From contig OZ252297.1 of the NCBI GenBank assembly GCA_965250275.1, positions 2,542,001 to 2,606,000 on the forward strand: a DNA stretch of 64,000 nucleotides, given 5' to 3'. Made by a program: the position numbers and the translations under genes. Positions 17,089 through 25,787 of the stretch are shown here, in pieces. Numbering within the stretch: the first letter of the stretch is position 1; each line of letters opens with the position of its first letter. Below the pieces are notes generated by a model. That model made no database searches and was not told the origin of the DNA. It saw only the letters and a program-made list of their open reading frames with translations. Source of the DNA: G965250275 sp965250275 (lineage in GTDB: Bacteria; Pseudomonadota; Alphaproteobacteria; Rhodobacterales; Rhodobacteraceae).

Positions 17089-17159
17089 TCTTAAGCGGGA
17101 CGTTCCATACGCGCGCTAACGTCGGCGAGCCGGATCCCGTAACCCTGTCTTGATGATTT

Positions 17160-17233
17160 TGGAGCGGGTAACGGGAATCGAACCCGTAACTTAAGCTTGG
17201 GAAGCTCGCGTGATACCTTTTCACCATACCCGC
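17160..17233 (-). tRNA. tRNA-Gly (anticodon CCC)
   Basis: 74 bases with a seven-pair acceptor stem (GCGGGTA/TACCCGC), D stem GTGA/TCAC, anticodon loop TTCCCAA giving CCC, T arm ACGGG-TTCGATT-CCCGT, discriminator T and an encoded CCA (tgg at 17160-17162 on the plus strand). The outermost anticodon-stem pair is a C-A mismatch. Confidence 0.95.
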
Positions 17234-17295
17234 CGCACCGCGCGTGGTATCACCGGCGCTGCGGGAAGTGCAAGGCCACCCGAAAGCGCGCGGCC

Positions 17296-17631
17296 TCAAT
17301 GAAGCGCGAATTTCGACATTGAGTTGATGACAACCATACCCGCGATGATCAGCGTCAATCCCAACACGGCCGCCCAATCCAGTTGCTGTCCAAAGAGGAG
17401 CACCCCGGCGAGCGCCACTACAATGACTCCGAGGCCGGAGGCGAGCGCGTAGGTGATGCCAAGCGGCATGAACTGCAAGGCCAGCGTCAGAAAGTAGAAC
17501 GACCCGGCAAAGCCTGCGATCACCAGCAGCGATGGCCAGAATTTGCTGAATTGTGCGCTGGCATTCAGGGCGGAGTATCCGACGGCCTCTGCAACAACTG
17601 AGGCGACGAGATAAAGGTAATGGGCGGGCAC
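17296..17631 (-). CDS. SMR-family transporter with altered substrate pocket
   Basis: A 111-residue four-helix SMR protein. The essential acidic residue is Glu15 in VVAEAVGYSAL, and the FGQQLDWAAVLGL segment matches the family. Where EmrE has Trp63, this protein has Ala64 (YALASGLG). That Trp stacks on aromatic cations in EmrE, so specificity is probably different from the gene at 265-594. It starts at GTG 17631 with AGGAG eight bases upstream; the longer open frame to 17679 has no ribosome site. It lies just downstream of the tRNA-Gly gene and diverges from the LytTR gene. Confidence 0.85.
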   Translation of the reverse strand: MPAHYLYLVASVVAEAVGYSALNASAQFSKFWPSLLVIAGFAGSFYFLTLALQFMPLGITYALASGLGVIVVALAGVLLFGQQLDWAAVLGLTLIIAGMVVINSMSKFALH

Positions 17632-17639
17632 GAAACGAT

Positions 17640-17644
17640 CTCCT
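17640..17644 (-). promoter_or_regulatory. Ribosome binding site deciding the GTG start of the SMR gene
   Basis: AGGAG on the minus strand, eight bases before GTG 17631. Confidence 0.7.
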
Positions 17645-17670
17645 GTGCGGACAAGGTGTGTGCGGCATTG

Positions 17671-17689
17671 GCGCGCCAAAACGGCGCGC
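17671..17689. repeat. Inverted repeat in the SMR/LytTR divergent region
   Basis: Perfect 7-bp repeat GCGCGCC/GGCGCGC with a five-base loop, overlapping the 12-bp palindrome TTGGCGCGCCAA. It is placed between two divergent starts and could be an operator. Confidence 0.35.
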
Positions 17690-17766
17690 TTTCGCCGCGT
17701 TGCGGGGGATTGGGCGACCCGGTAGCGTTCTGCCCGACTAAGGGAAACGGGTTTGGCCCCAACGAC

Positions 17767-18552
17767 ATGGGAAATGTCACGAACGACAGTATTGGCGCAG
17801 AGGTCCTCAGGGATATGCGCGCGCTGGCCGGGCAGCGGCTGTTCTGGATCACCCTTCTTGCCGCGGGGTCGGTGGTCGGCCTCTCTGGTCCTTTCGGGAC
17901 ATTTGACTCACTCACCCTGCCCGGACGAATGGCCTATTGGCTCGCGGTGACGGTGACAACTTTCTGGATCGGGTATGTGGTCTCAGTTGCAACGGCCATC
18001 GGTCTGGAACATCGTGGCCTTGGCAACGTGCTGAGCCTTGGTCTGGGGGCACTGCTCGCCAGCTTGCCCGTGTCCGCCTGGCTGGCCGGTCTGCATGCAC
18101 TCGTCTTCGAGGCGCCGTTTTGGGCAGAGGCGGTGCGGCTCCTGCCTTATGTGGCCGTGATCGTCGCCGTCGTCGCGATAGTGCTGGAAGGACTGGAGCG
18201 CCGGTCCATCACCGTGACCCCCGCCGCTGATGTCGATCCGCCGTCCGGACCAGACTGGCTGGATCAGCTGCCCGATCACCTCGGACGGGACCTGATCTCG
18301 CTGCAAGCACAGGGTCACTACCTGCAGGTCGAAACCACGCGCGGCACGACGCTGATCCGGGGTACACTTCAGGACGCCGCAGAGGAGCTCGACCAGCTCG
18401 GGCTGCGTCTTCACCGGTCATGGTGGGTCGCACGAAATCAGGTGGACGCGATGCGCTATTACAAGGGAGCACCCGTACTCGTCCTGAAGAACGGGCAAGA
18501 GCTGCCCGTTGGCCGGACCTATCGTCGGTCCGTCAGGCAGGCGCTGCGCTGA
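17767..18552 (+). CDS. Membrane-anchored LytTR-domain DNA-binding protein
   Basis: A 261-residue protein with four likely membrane helices at about 26-44, 55-78, 88-112 and 121-141. A C-terminal LytTR DNA-binding domain spans about 165-261, with DLISLQAQGHYLQVET, the HRSWWV motif and GQELPVGRTYRRSVRQAL. It lacks a receiver domain, so it may sense a membrane signal directly. The target genes are unknown; the divergent SMR gene is an obvious candidate. The start is uncertain because no good ribosome site precedes ATG 17767 and the frame opens at 17620. Confidence 0.8.
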   Translation: MGNVTNDSIGAEVLRDMRALAGQRLFWITLLAAGSVVGLSGPFGTFDSLTLPGRMAYWLAVTVTTFWIGYVVSVATAIGLEHRGLGNVLSLGLGALLASLPVSAWLAGLHALVFEAPFWAEAVRLLPYVAVIVAVVAIVLEGLERRSITVTPAADVDPPSGPDWLDQLPDHLGRDLISLQAQGHYLQVETTRGTTLIRGTLQDAAEELDQLGLRLHRSWWVARNQVDAMRYYKGAPVLVLKNGQELPVGRTYRRSVRQALR

Positions 18553-18636
18553 TCCAATGCCGCGCCAAGGCCCGAACCAATCTGATGCGGCAGCGCCAAC
18601 CGCGCCACCGCGTCACGTGGTCTGGCTCTTATCGGC

Positions 18637-20256
18637 TCAACCGCTCAATACGTCGTCAAACTGCTCCCGCAGGTTCCGTTTGAGGACTTTCCCGGTTGCA
18701 TTGCGCGGCAGAACGTCGACAAACACGACCTTGTCCGGCACCTGCCATTTGGCGATCTTGCCGTCGAAAAACGAAAGCAGATCAGCCTCCTCCGGCTTTT
18801 GACCCTCTCCAGCCACCGCGACCAGAATGGGACGCTCGTCCCACTTGGGATGGGTCACCCCGATCACCGCCGCATCCGACAGCGCCGGGTGCGCAATTGC
18901 GATGTTTTCGAGTTCAACCGAACTGATCCACTCACCACCCGACTTGATGATATCCTTGGACCGATCCCGAATGGTCAGATACCCATCGGGATCCAGCGTC
19001 GCGACATCGCCGGTCGGGAACCAGCCGTGCTCCAGCGTCTCGTCGGTGGTCTTCTTGAAATAGCTGTCCAGCACCCAGTGTCCGCGCACATGAAGATCAC
19101 CCTGGCTTTCACCGTCATTGGGCAGGTCCTGGCCGTCCTCGCCAACGATTTTCAGTTCCACGCCAAAGGGCGGGCGTCCCTGATTTTCACGCAAGCGGTG
19201 CTGCTCTTCAACAGGCAGATCCCGATGTTTGGCCAATGGCATGTTGACCGAGCCAAGAGGGCTCATTTCGGACATGCCCCAGGCATGGATGGTGTCCACG
19301 CCATACTCCTCACGGAACTGGGTGATCATGGAAGGGGGACAAGCGCTGCCTCCGACGACCGTGCGCTTCAGACTTTCCAGCTGGCTTCCAGCAGATTTGG
19401 CGTGGCCCAGCAGGCCGAGCCAGATGGTGGGCACCCCCATCGCCAGTGTGACCCCGTAGGTGTCGATCAGACCAACCAGGCTTTGCCCATCCAGACCCGG
19501 CCCCGGCATCACCATGCGGGCTCCGGACATGGCGCAGGCATAGGGTGCGCCCCATGCGTTGACATGGAACATGGGCACCACGGGCATCACCACATCCATG
19601 GCGGAATAGCCGACGCAATCGAGTGTGTTCGAGGCAAAGGCATGCAGCATCGTGGACCGATGCGAATACAGAACGCCCTTGGGATTGCCCGTTGTGCCCG
19701 ACGTGTAGCACAAGCTCGACGCCGTATTCTCATCGAAATCAGGCCAAGCGAAATCGGCATCGCCGGTTTCCAGCAACTCGTCATAGAACATCAGACCCGG
19801 GAATTGTGCCGCGGCGTCTTCGTCCCTTGGCCCCATCAGCACGACATGAGCCAGATCCGGCAACTGGTCACGCAGGTTTACGGCGATTGGCAAAAAGGTC
19901 TGATCCAGAAACAGGACCTGATCATGGGCGTGGTTGATGATGTAGACCAGCTGTTCGGGAAAGAGACGCGGATTGATCGTGTGGCACACAAATCCGGCGC
20001 CGGAGACCCCGAAATAGATCTCCAGATGCCGTCGATTGTTCCAGGCGATCGTGGCGCAGCGCGCCTGCGGGTCCAGCCCCAGTTTGCTGAGCGCGGAACC
20101 CAGCCGCCGCGCATTCTGTGCCACGCCTGACCATGTTGTATGTTCCACTCCCCCGGTTGTGTTGACCGAGTGAATCTCTGTGGCCCCATGATACCGATCG
20201 GCATGGTCGATCAGCGACGAGATTAGCAATGGCGCAGTCATCATCTGGCCCAGCAT
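18637..20256 (-). CDS. dmdB: Acyl-CoA ligase, probable 3-methylmercaptopropionyl-CoA ligase (DmdB)
   Basis: A 539-residue ANL-superfamily ligase that adenylates a carboxylic acid and transfers it to CoA. It has the AMP-binding motif YTSGTTGNPKG, the GMSEMSP segment, GWFPTGD, and the C-terminal Lys in NATGKVLK. The N terminus MLGQMM, the 539-residue length and the HTINPRLFPEQLVYIINHA segment match my memory of characterised Roseobacter DmdB, which activates methylmercaptopropionate from DMSP demethylation. A medium-chain acyl-CoA synthetase is the alternative. AGGAG lies six bases before the ATG. It lies about 200 bases downstream of pgi on the same strand. Confidence 0.7.
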   Translation of the reverse strand: MLGQMMTAPLLISSLIDHADRYHGATEIHSVNTTGGVEHTTWSGVAQNARRLGSALSKLGLDPQARCATIAWNNRRHLEIYFGVSGAGFVCHTINPRLFPEQLVYIINHAHDQVLFLDQTFLPIAVNLRDQLPDLAHVVLMGPRDEDAAAQFPGLMFYDELLETGDADFAWPDFDENTASSLCYTSGTTGNPKGVLYSHRSTMLHAFASNTLDCVGYSAMDVVMPVVPMFHVNAWGAPYACAMSGARMVMPGPGLDGQSLVGLIDTYGVTLAMGVPTIWLGLLGHAKSAGSQLESLKRTVVGGSACPPSMITQFREEYGVDTIHAWGMSEMSPLGSVNMPLAKHRDLPVEEQHRLRENQGRPPFGVELKIVGEDGQDLPNDGESQGDLHVRGHWVLDSYFKKTTDETLEHGWFPTGDVATLDPDGYLTIRDRSKDIIKSGGEWISSVELENIAIAHPALSDAAVIGVTHPKWDERPILVAVAGEGQKPEEADLLSFFDGKIAKWQVPDKVVFVDVLPRNATGKVLKRNLREQFDDVLSG

Positions 20257-20343
20257 GGCAGACTCCTTGTCCGTTTGTTGTGGCTCGGTCCAGCCACGCG
20301 GTGTTTCATCATTTCAAGGCTCTGGACACGGGCATGCGCGTGC

Positions 20344-20364
20344 TGCGGCCTCCTCCGGGCCGCA
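20344..20364 (-). terminator. Hairpin between pgi and the acyl-CoA ligase
   Basis: Perfect 7-bp inverted repeat TGCGGCC/GGCCGCA with a seven-base loop in the 200-base gap after pgi. There is no T run on the minus strand, so it is at best a weak terminator. The rest of the gap shows nothing recognisable. Confidence 0.3.
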
Positions 20365-20457
20365 ACCTGCCAAGAGCGTCTGTGGTTGGCAACAGGCCAG
20401 TGCCGTGTCGTAAGGTCATAACGCAGAACGCCGGTAAGAAATGCGCCGCCAAGACGA

Positions 20458-22065
20458 TCAACCGCCGTGGCGATGCACGTAATCCACCAGCGCGACGGTC
20501 GACCCGTCCGCGCCCTTGGGGTCAGCCTCTCCATTGATCACCGCCGCCAGTGCCGTCGCGAGTTCCTTGCCCAGTTCGACGCCCCATTGGTCAAACGAGT
20601 TGATCCCCAGAATCACGCCTTCGACGAAGACGCGGTGCTCATAAAGCGCAATGATCTGACCCAGAACAAAAGGCGTCAGCTTGGGGTAGATCAGCGTGAC
20701 CGATGGCCGGTTGCCGGGAAACACCCTGTGTCGCGCCTGCCGTTCCAACTCCGCACCTGTCAGGCCCTTGGCGGCCATGCGCGATCGCGCTTCGTCCAGC
20801 GTGCGGCCGCGCATCAACGCTTCTGACTGGGCAAGGCAGTTTGCCACCAACAGCCGATGCTGATGCGCAAGCTCAGGCTCATGCCCCTCTGCCGCGACCA
20901 TGAACTCGCACGGAATGACATCGGTGCCTTGATGGATCAGCTGGTAGAACGCGTGCTGACCGTTGGTTCCGGGCTCGCCCCAGACCACCGGGCCGCTGCG
21001 ACAGGACAATGCGCTGCCGTCCATGGCGACGGATTTCCCGTTTGATTCCATTTCCAGTTGTTGCAGGTAGGCGGGCAATCGCGCGAGCCTTTGGTCATAC
21101 GGCAAGACTGCGCGGGTCGGGTATCCACAGATCTGATTGTGCCAGATCCCTGTCAGCGCCAGAAGAACGGGCATGTTTTCAGCAAAGGGCGCGACCCGGA
21201 AATGCGTGTCCATCGCCGCGCCCCCACGCAAGAAAGCCGCAAAGGCTCTGGGCCCGATGGCAAGCATCAATGACAAACCGATCGGTCCCCAAACCGAGTA
21301 GCGGCCACCCACCCAATCCTCGAACCCGAAAACGAAATCGGGATTGATCCCGAAGCGCGTCGTTTCCTCTTCGGCTGTCGAGACTGCTGCGAACTGCGAG
21401 GCGGGATCGCCGCCGCTGTCAACCAACCATGCCCGCGCCGTTCGGGCATTCGTCATCGTTTCGATTGTCGTGAAGGTTTTGGAGGCCACGATGAACAGCG
21501 TTGTCGTGGCATCCAGATCGCGCAGTGTATCGGCGATATCAGCACCGTCCACATTCGAGACAAAATGGCACCGCGGCCCGTCGTGATAGGGTGCGAGCGC
21601 ACGCACCGCCATGGCCGGGCCCAGATCCGAGCCGCCAATACCAACGTTCACCACATCGGTGAAAGCACCCCCTGCCCCGGTAAGCGTGCCGTCCCGGACC
21701 TGCCCGGAGAACTCGGTCATGCGGTCCAGGGTGTTCCGCACCCCTTGCAAGACGTCCGTGCCGTCCACATGAACCGGTTCGCTATCCAGATTGCGCAGCG
21801 CAGTATGCAAAACGGATCGGTTCTCAGTTTCGTTGATGGGGGCACCGTCAAACATCTGTTCGCGCCGATCATCCAGATGGACGTGTTCGCACAGGGCCAG
21901 CAGTTGCGCCCGTATAGCAGCATCAATGTTTGTTTTCGAATAATCCAGACGCATATCGCCGGCGGTGGTACTGAACTGTTCCGCACGATCGGGATTCGCG
22001 TCGAACAGCGACAGAATGCGACGGTCATGCACATCTTCTTGCGAGGCTTTCAGGGCGTCCCACAT
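20458..22065 (-). CDS. pgi: Glucose-6-phosphate isomerase
   Basis: A 535-residue cytoplasmic enzyme interconverting glucose-6-phosphate and fructose-6-phosphate. Family signatures are GGSDLGP, FIVASKTFTTIETM, DWVGGRYSVWG and the C-terminal FDQWGVELGK. With zwf and pgl it lets fructose-6-phosphate cycle back into the Entner-Doudoroff route, which dominates sugar use in Roseobacter-type bacteria. I chose ATG 22065 (MWDALK), nine bases after the pgl stop. A GTG at 22077 overlaps that stop and an in-frame TTG lies at 22086; both remain possible. Confidence 0.96.
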   Translation of the reverse strand: MWDALKASQEDVHDRRILSLFDANPDRAEQFSTTAGDMRLDYSKTNIDAAIRAQLLALCEHVHLDDRREQMFDGAPINETENRSVLHTALRNLDSEPVHVDGTDVLQGVRNTLDRMTEFSGQVRDGTLTGAGGAFTDVVNVGIGGSDLGPAMAVRALAPYHDGPRCHFVSNVDGADIADTLRDLDATTTLFIVASKTFTTIETMTNARTARAWLVDSGGDPASQFAAVSTAEEETTRFGINPDFVFGFEDWVGGRYSVWGPIGLSLMLAIGPRAFAAFLRGGAAMDTHFRVAPFAENMPVLLALTGIWHNQICGYPTRAVLPYDQRLARLPAYLQQLEMESNGKSVAMDGSALSCRSGPVVWGEPGTNGQHAFYQLIHQGTDVIPCEFMVAAEGHEPELAHQHRLLVANCLAQSEALMRGRTLDEARSRMAAKGLTGAELERQARHRVFPGNRPSVTLIYPKLTPFVLGQIIALYEHRVFVEGVILGINSFDQWGVELGKELATALAAVINGEADPKGADGSTVALVDYVHRHGG

Positions 22066-22073
22066 CGTTTCGC

Positions 22074-22745
22074 TCACTCTGCCCAATGTACTGTCGTTTC
22101 GCTCAGCACCGCGTTGATGGGTGCGTCCTCCGGGGGCAGCGCCATGGCACGGTCCAGTGCCTCCCGTTTGTCGGCACCGAAAATCACCAGATGTTTCGAC
22201 ATGGCCTGGTCCAGCACCCGTGCGCTGAGGCTCACCCGGGTCTCAGGTTGGGTTTCAGGCCGCTGCGCTGTCAGGATCGGCGCATCTGAAAGCAACGCCT
22301 CGGCCAGACCCGGCGCCCCTGGAAACAGCGAAGCGGTATGCATATCCGCACCCATACCCAAGAGCAGCACCGAAATCGGCAGTTCCGGCACCAGCATGGC
22401 TTCGATGTCGCCCAGAACCTCTTCGGGCTCGGACGCGTTGGCATAGAGCGGCAGAAAACGTGCCGCCGCAGCCCGCCCGGTGATCAGCCGCTCGCAAATC
22501 AAACGTGCGTTCGATCGACGATCGCTTTGCGGCACCCATCTTTCATCTGTCGGAAAGATATGCACACGTGCCCAGTCCAGATCGGCGGCGCATAAGACAT
22601 CAAAGATCGGACCCGGTGTGGTTCCGCCCGGCACGGCGACCGAGGCGGTCTCGTGGCGCAACAGGCAGTTTTCGATCTCTCCGGCCAGGATGTTGGCCAG
22701 ATCCATCGCTGCAAGGTCCCGATCCGGATATTCGACTATGTTCAT
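22074..22745 (-). CDS. pgl: 6-phosphogluconolactonase
   Basis: A 223-residue enzyme hydrolysing 6-phosphogluconolactone. It has the phosphate-binding VPGGTTPGPIFD (residues 38-49), the TDERWVP motif (66-72) and the active-site segment GMGADMHTASLFPG. Its ATG overlaps the zwf stop by four bases (ATGA), so translation is probably coupled. The order zwf-pgl-pgi runs on the minus strand as one operon. Confidence 0.95.
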   Translation of the reverse strand: MNIVEYPDRDLAAMDLANILAGEIENCLLRHETASVAVPGGTTPGPIFDVLCAADLDWARVHIFPTDERWVPQSDRRSNARLICERLITGRAAAARFLPLYANASEPEEVLGDIEAMLVPELPISVLLLGMGADMHTASLFPGAPGLAEALLSDAPILTAQRPETQPETRVSLSARVLDQAMSKHLVIFGADKREALDRAMALPPEDAPINAVLSETTVHWAE

Positions 22746-24208
22746 GGCACGATTCCCCGCCAGGCGCGGTGATCGCGCTGCATCAACATATCCGCATCAT
22801 CTGGCCCGGCGCTACCGCTAACATATGGCTTTGGCACATCTCCGCGCGCCTCCCAGCCAGCGATGATCGGATCGGTCCAGGCCCAGGCCGCCTCAACCTC
22901 GTCACCCCGCATGAACAAGGTCTGATTGCCCCGAATGACGTCCATGATCAGCCGCTCATAGGCATCAGGCGGATCCTCCCCGTCGGGACCCAACGCCTCC
23001 GCGAAAGTCATGTCCAGCGGCACATCCACCAGCCGCATGCCGCCCGGTCCCGGTTCCTTGATCGTGACCTTCAGAGTGATCCCTTCGTTGGGTTGCAACC
23101 GGATCGACAAGAGGTTGGCATGGCGGCCCGGCTGCGCGCCAAAGATCGAATGCGGCGCGTCCTTGAACATGACGTTGATCACCGACGACCGTGCCTTGAG
23201 CCGCTTGCCCGTGCGCAGATAGAACGGCGTTCCGGCCCAACGCCAGTTGCTGATGTGCGTTTTCAGCGCCACGTAACTTTCCGTGCTCGACCGCGGATTT
23301 CCGACCGCATCGCGATAACTGGGGTGCTCGGCTTCGTGTCCGCTTGCCGCGTCGTACTGACCACGCACGATGTGATGGGGTTGCACCGGGTCGAGGGCGC
23401 GAATGACCTTGAGTTTTTCGTCACGCACCGCGTCGGGATCGAACTTGGCCGGAGGTTCCATCGCGATCAGGCACAGCAGTTGCATCAGGTGGTTCTGCAC
23501 CATGTCCCGCATGGCCCCTGCCCGGTCGTAGTACTCGCCGCGCCCGCCGACACCGACGGATTCGGCTACGGTGATCTGGATGTGATCCACGTACTGGCTG
23601 TTCCAGAGCGGCTCGAACAACATGTTTCCGAACCGCACAGCCATCAGGTTCTGCACCGTTTCTTTGCCAAGGTAGTGATCGATGCGGTAAATTTGGTTCT
23701 CGTCAAAGAACCCTGCGAGCGTGGCGTTCAGCGCCTTGGCGCTTTGCAGGTCATGCCCAAAGGGTTTTTCGACCACGATTCTGGCCTGCGTTCCGGCCAT
23801 GCCGTATTCGCAAATCCGTTGCGCCAACGCACCAAACAGGCTTGGTCCCACCGAGAAATAGAAAGATCGCACTCTGTCCTGCGACAAACGTTCTGCCAGG
23901 ATATCCCAGCCTTTGGAGCCTGTAGCATCGACCTGCACGTATTCCAGCGTGCTCAGGAAATCATCCAGCGTGCCGTCCTCGCAGGCCCGTCCGCCCGAGA
24001 ATTCGCGGATCGCATCGCCTATGAGCGCGCGATACGTGTCCGCATCCATGTCGGTTCGGGCGGCTCCGATGATCTGTGCTTGCGCGGTGATCTGACCCGA
24101 ACAGTAGCGGCGGAACAATCCGGGCAGAATCTTGCGGCGGGCAAGGTCGCCGGTGCCGCCAAATATCACCAGATCAAACGGTTCTACCGGTATGACGCGC
24201 GAAACCAT
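22742..24208 (-). CDS. zwf: Glucose-6-phosphate 1-dehydrogenase
   Basis: A 488-residue enzyme oxidising glucose-6-phosphate to the lactone with NADP+. The dinucleotide loop GGTGDLARRK spans residues 17-26, the substrate motif is RIDHYLGKE, and EKPFGHD is present. Its product goes to pgl and then to the Entner-Doudoroff enzymes, which are not in this window. The ATG at 24208 follows CAGGT; the open frame starts 13 codons earlier. It diverges from the radical SAM gene across 139 bases, where the operon promoter must lie. Confidence 0.97.
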   Translation of the reverse strand: MVSRVIPVEPFDLVIFGGTGDLARRKILPGLFRRYCSGQITAQAQIIGAARTDMDADTYRALIGDAIREFSGGRACEDGTLDDFLSTLEYVQVDATGSKGWDILAERLSQDRVRSFYFSVGPSLFGALAQRICEYGMAGTQARIVVEKPFGHDLQSAKALNATLAGFFDENQIYRIDHYLGKETVQNLMAVRFGNMLFEPLWNSQYVDHIQITVAESVGVGGRGEYYDRAGAMRDMVQNHLMQLLCLIAMEPPAKFDPDAVRDEKLKVIRALDPVQPHHIVRGQYDAASGHEAEHPSYRDAVGNPRSSTESYVALKTHISNWRWAGTPFYLRTGKRLKARSSVINVMFKDAPHSIFGAQPGRHANLLSIRLQPNEGITLKVTIKEPGPGGMRLVDVPLDMTFAEALGPDGEDPPDAYERLIMDVIRGNQTLFMRGDEVEAAWAWTDPIIAGWEARGDVPKPYVSGSAGPDDADMLMQRDHRAWRGIVP

Positions 24209-24347
24209 GGATGACCTGCCCAAATGACTGCGGCCCGACCCTAACAAACTTGCCGCACATCACAACTCTGTCAGCCCGCACAGACCCCCTTTTCCTTCTC
24301 GAAGCCCGCACGATAATGCAGTCAGGTGTCAATCGCAGGACAAACAC

Positions 24348-25298
24348 ATGAAAGATCAAGCGCTTCCCGCCAACGCCGGCAAGTTCTCCGACCGGCATCT
24401 GACGGCAGACGGGAAGAAACGGGCCAAGGTCTCACTGACCAACCCCGAGACGCTCTGGTTCAACACGGGCACGCTGTGCAACATCACATGTGCCAATTGC
24501 TACATTGAAAGCAGTCCGACGAATGATGCGCTTGTTTACATCTCCACGGCTGAGGTTGCGGCATATCTCGATCAGCTGACCGAGCGGGCCTGGCCCGTGC
24601 GCGAGATTGGATTCACCGGTGGCGAACCGTTCATGAACCCGCAAATCATTGGCATGACCCGTGAGGCGCTTGCGCGGGGGTACGACGTACTTATCCTCAC
24701 CAACGCGATGCAGCCCATGATGCGGCCGATGATGAAGGCCGGGCTTTCCCAGCTACAGGCCGAATTCGGTGATCGGCTGACCCTTCGCATCTCGGTCGAT
24801 CACTACACAGCAGACCTGCACGACGCGGAGCGCGGCATCGGCAGCTTTGCCCGGACAGTCGAAGGCATGGAATGGTTGCGCGACTCTGGCATTCAGATGG
24901 CAGTGGCCGGCCGAACCATGTGGAATGAAACGGATATGCAGGCCCGGCAAGGCTTCAAGGCGTTCTATGAGGCGCATGGTTTCGACATTGATGCTCAGGA
25001 CCCTGCCCGAACGGTCTTGTTTCCGGAGATGGATGAAACCGTCGAAGTCCCTGAAATCACAACCGATTGCTGGAACATACTTGGGAAATCACCGACATCC
25101 GTGATGTGCGCATCCTCGCGCATGGTGGTCAAACGGAAAGGTGTCGCACATCCAACCGTCCTTGCATGCACGTTGCTGCCCTACAGCCCGGAATTCGAAC
25201 TGGGCGAAACCCTGAAAGACGCAGAGCAGGACGTGGCCCTCAACCACCCGCATTGCGCGAAATTCTGTGTTCTGGGTGGCGCAAGTTGTTCGGGATAG
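24348..25298 (+). CDS. Radical SAM protein with Cys-rich SPASM-like C terminus
   Basis: A 316-residue protein. The radical SAM [4Fe-4S] motif is Cys44-x3-Cys48-x2-Cys51 (CNITCANCY), followed by the SAM-binding GGEP at residues 91-94. The C-terminal third has Cys241, Cys254, Cys274, Cys303, Cys307 and Cys314, spaced like a SPASM or twitch auxiliary cluster domain. SPASM enzymes usually modify peptides or proteins, but no precursor peptide or partner transporter is visible nearby. The gene diverges from zwf. The substrate is unknown. Confidence 0.85.
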   Translation: MKDQALPANAGKFSDRHLTADGKKRAKVSLTNPETLWFNTGTLCNITCANCYIESSPTNDALVYISTAEVAAYLDQLTERAWPVREIGFTGGEPFMNPQIIGMTREALARGYDVLILTNAMQPMMRPMMKAGLSQLQAEFGDRLTLRISVDHYTADLHDAERGIGSFARTVEGMEWLRDSGIQMAVAGRTMWNETDMQARQGFKAFYEAHGFDIDAQDPARTVLFPEMDETVEVPEITTDCWNILGKSPTSVMCASSRMVVKRKGVAHPTVLACTLLPYSPEFELGETLKDAEQDVALNHPHCAKFCVLGGASCSG

Positions 25299-25324
25299 AT
25301 CTGACGCTTACGGGCATGAGGCAC

Positions 25325-25594
25325 TTAGTGCACTCGGAACTCTCCCACGACGTTTTGCCACTCTCCTGACGACAGCATTTTGCGATGCGTGAAACGCACC
25401 GAATGCAATGGACCTTCGATTTCGCGTTGCCAGAATTCGACGAATTTGAAGAGGCGGGGGTGATCGGGTGCCAGGTCGTAGTTTTGCCAGATGTAGCTGT
25501 TCAGAACATGGGTGTAGTCGGGCATATGATAGAAGAATTCGGCGGTCGTCAGCCCATAACCTTTTAGCATCAATTCCGTTTCGCTCGAGTCCAT
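25325..25594 (-). CDS. usg: Usg family protein
   Basis: An 89-residue protein of the alphaproteobacterial Usg family. It has the markers LKGYGLTTAEFFYHMPDY, SYIWQNYDLAPD, FVEFWQREIEGPLHSVR and a C-terminal GEFRVH. Usg was first noted next to trp genes in some alphaproteobacteria and has no settled activity. Here there are no trp genes nearby. The ATG at 25594 is preceded by GGAGG at six bases, which decides the start against the longer frame to 25663. It converges on the radical SAM gene and diverges from gyrA. Confidence 0.85.
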   Translation of the reverse strand: MDSSETELMLKGYGLTTAEFFYHMPDYTHVLNSYIWQNYDLAPDHPRLFKFVEFWQREIEGPLHSVRFTHRKMLSSGEWQNVVGEFRVH

Positions 25595-25787
25595 TTGGTG
25601 CCTCCGATCTGCGTCGTTTCGACTCAATGATCTCCAAAAATTCTTTCTTTTCAACAAAAACAATGTGTTATCAGTCAGGCGACAATGCTGCTAACCTATC
25701 ATTGGGACGGGCATTGCACTTTATGTGCCCCTTCTGATAAGATGCGGACACAAAATATAGACCCTGCACAAAGAACAGGCAGATCAC

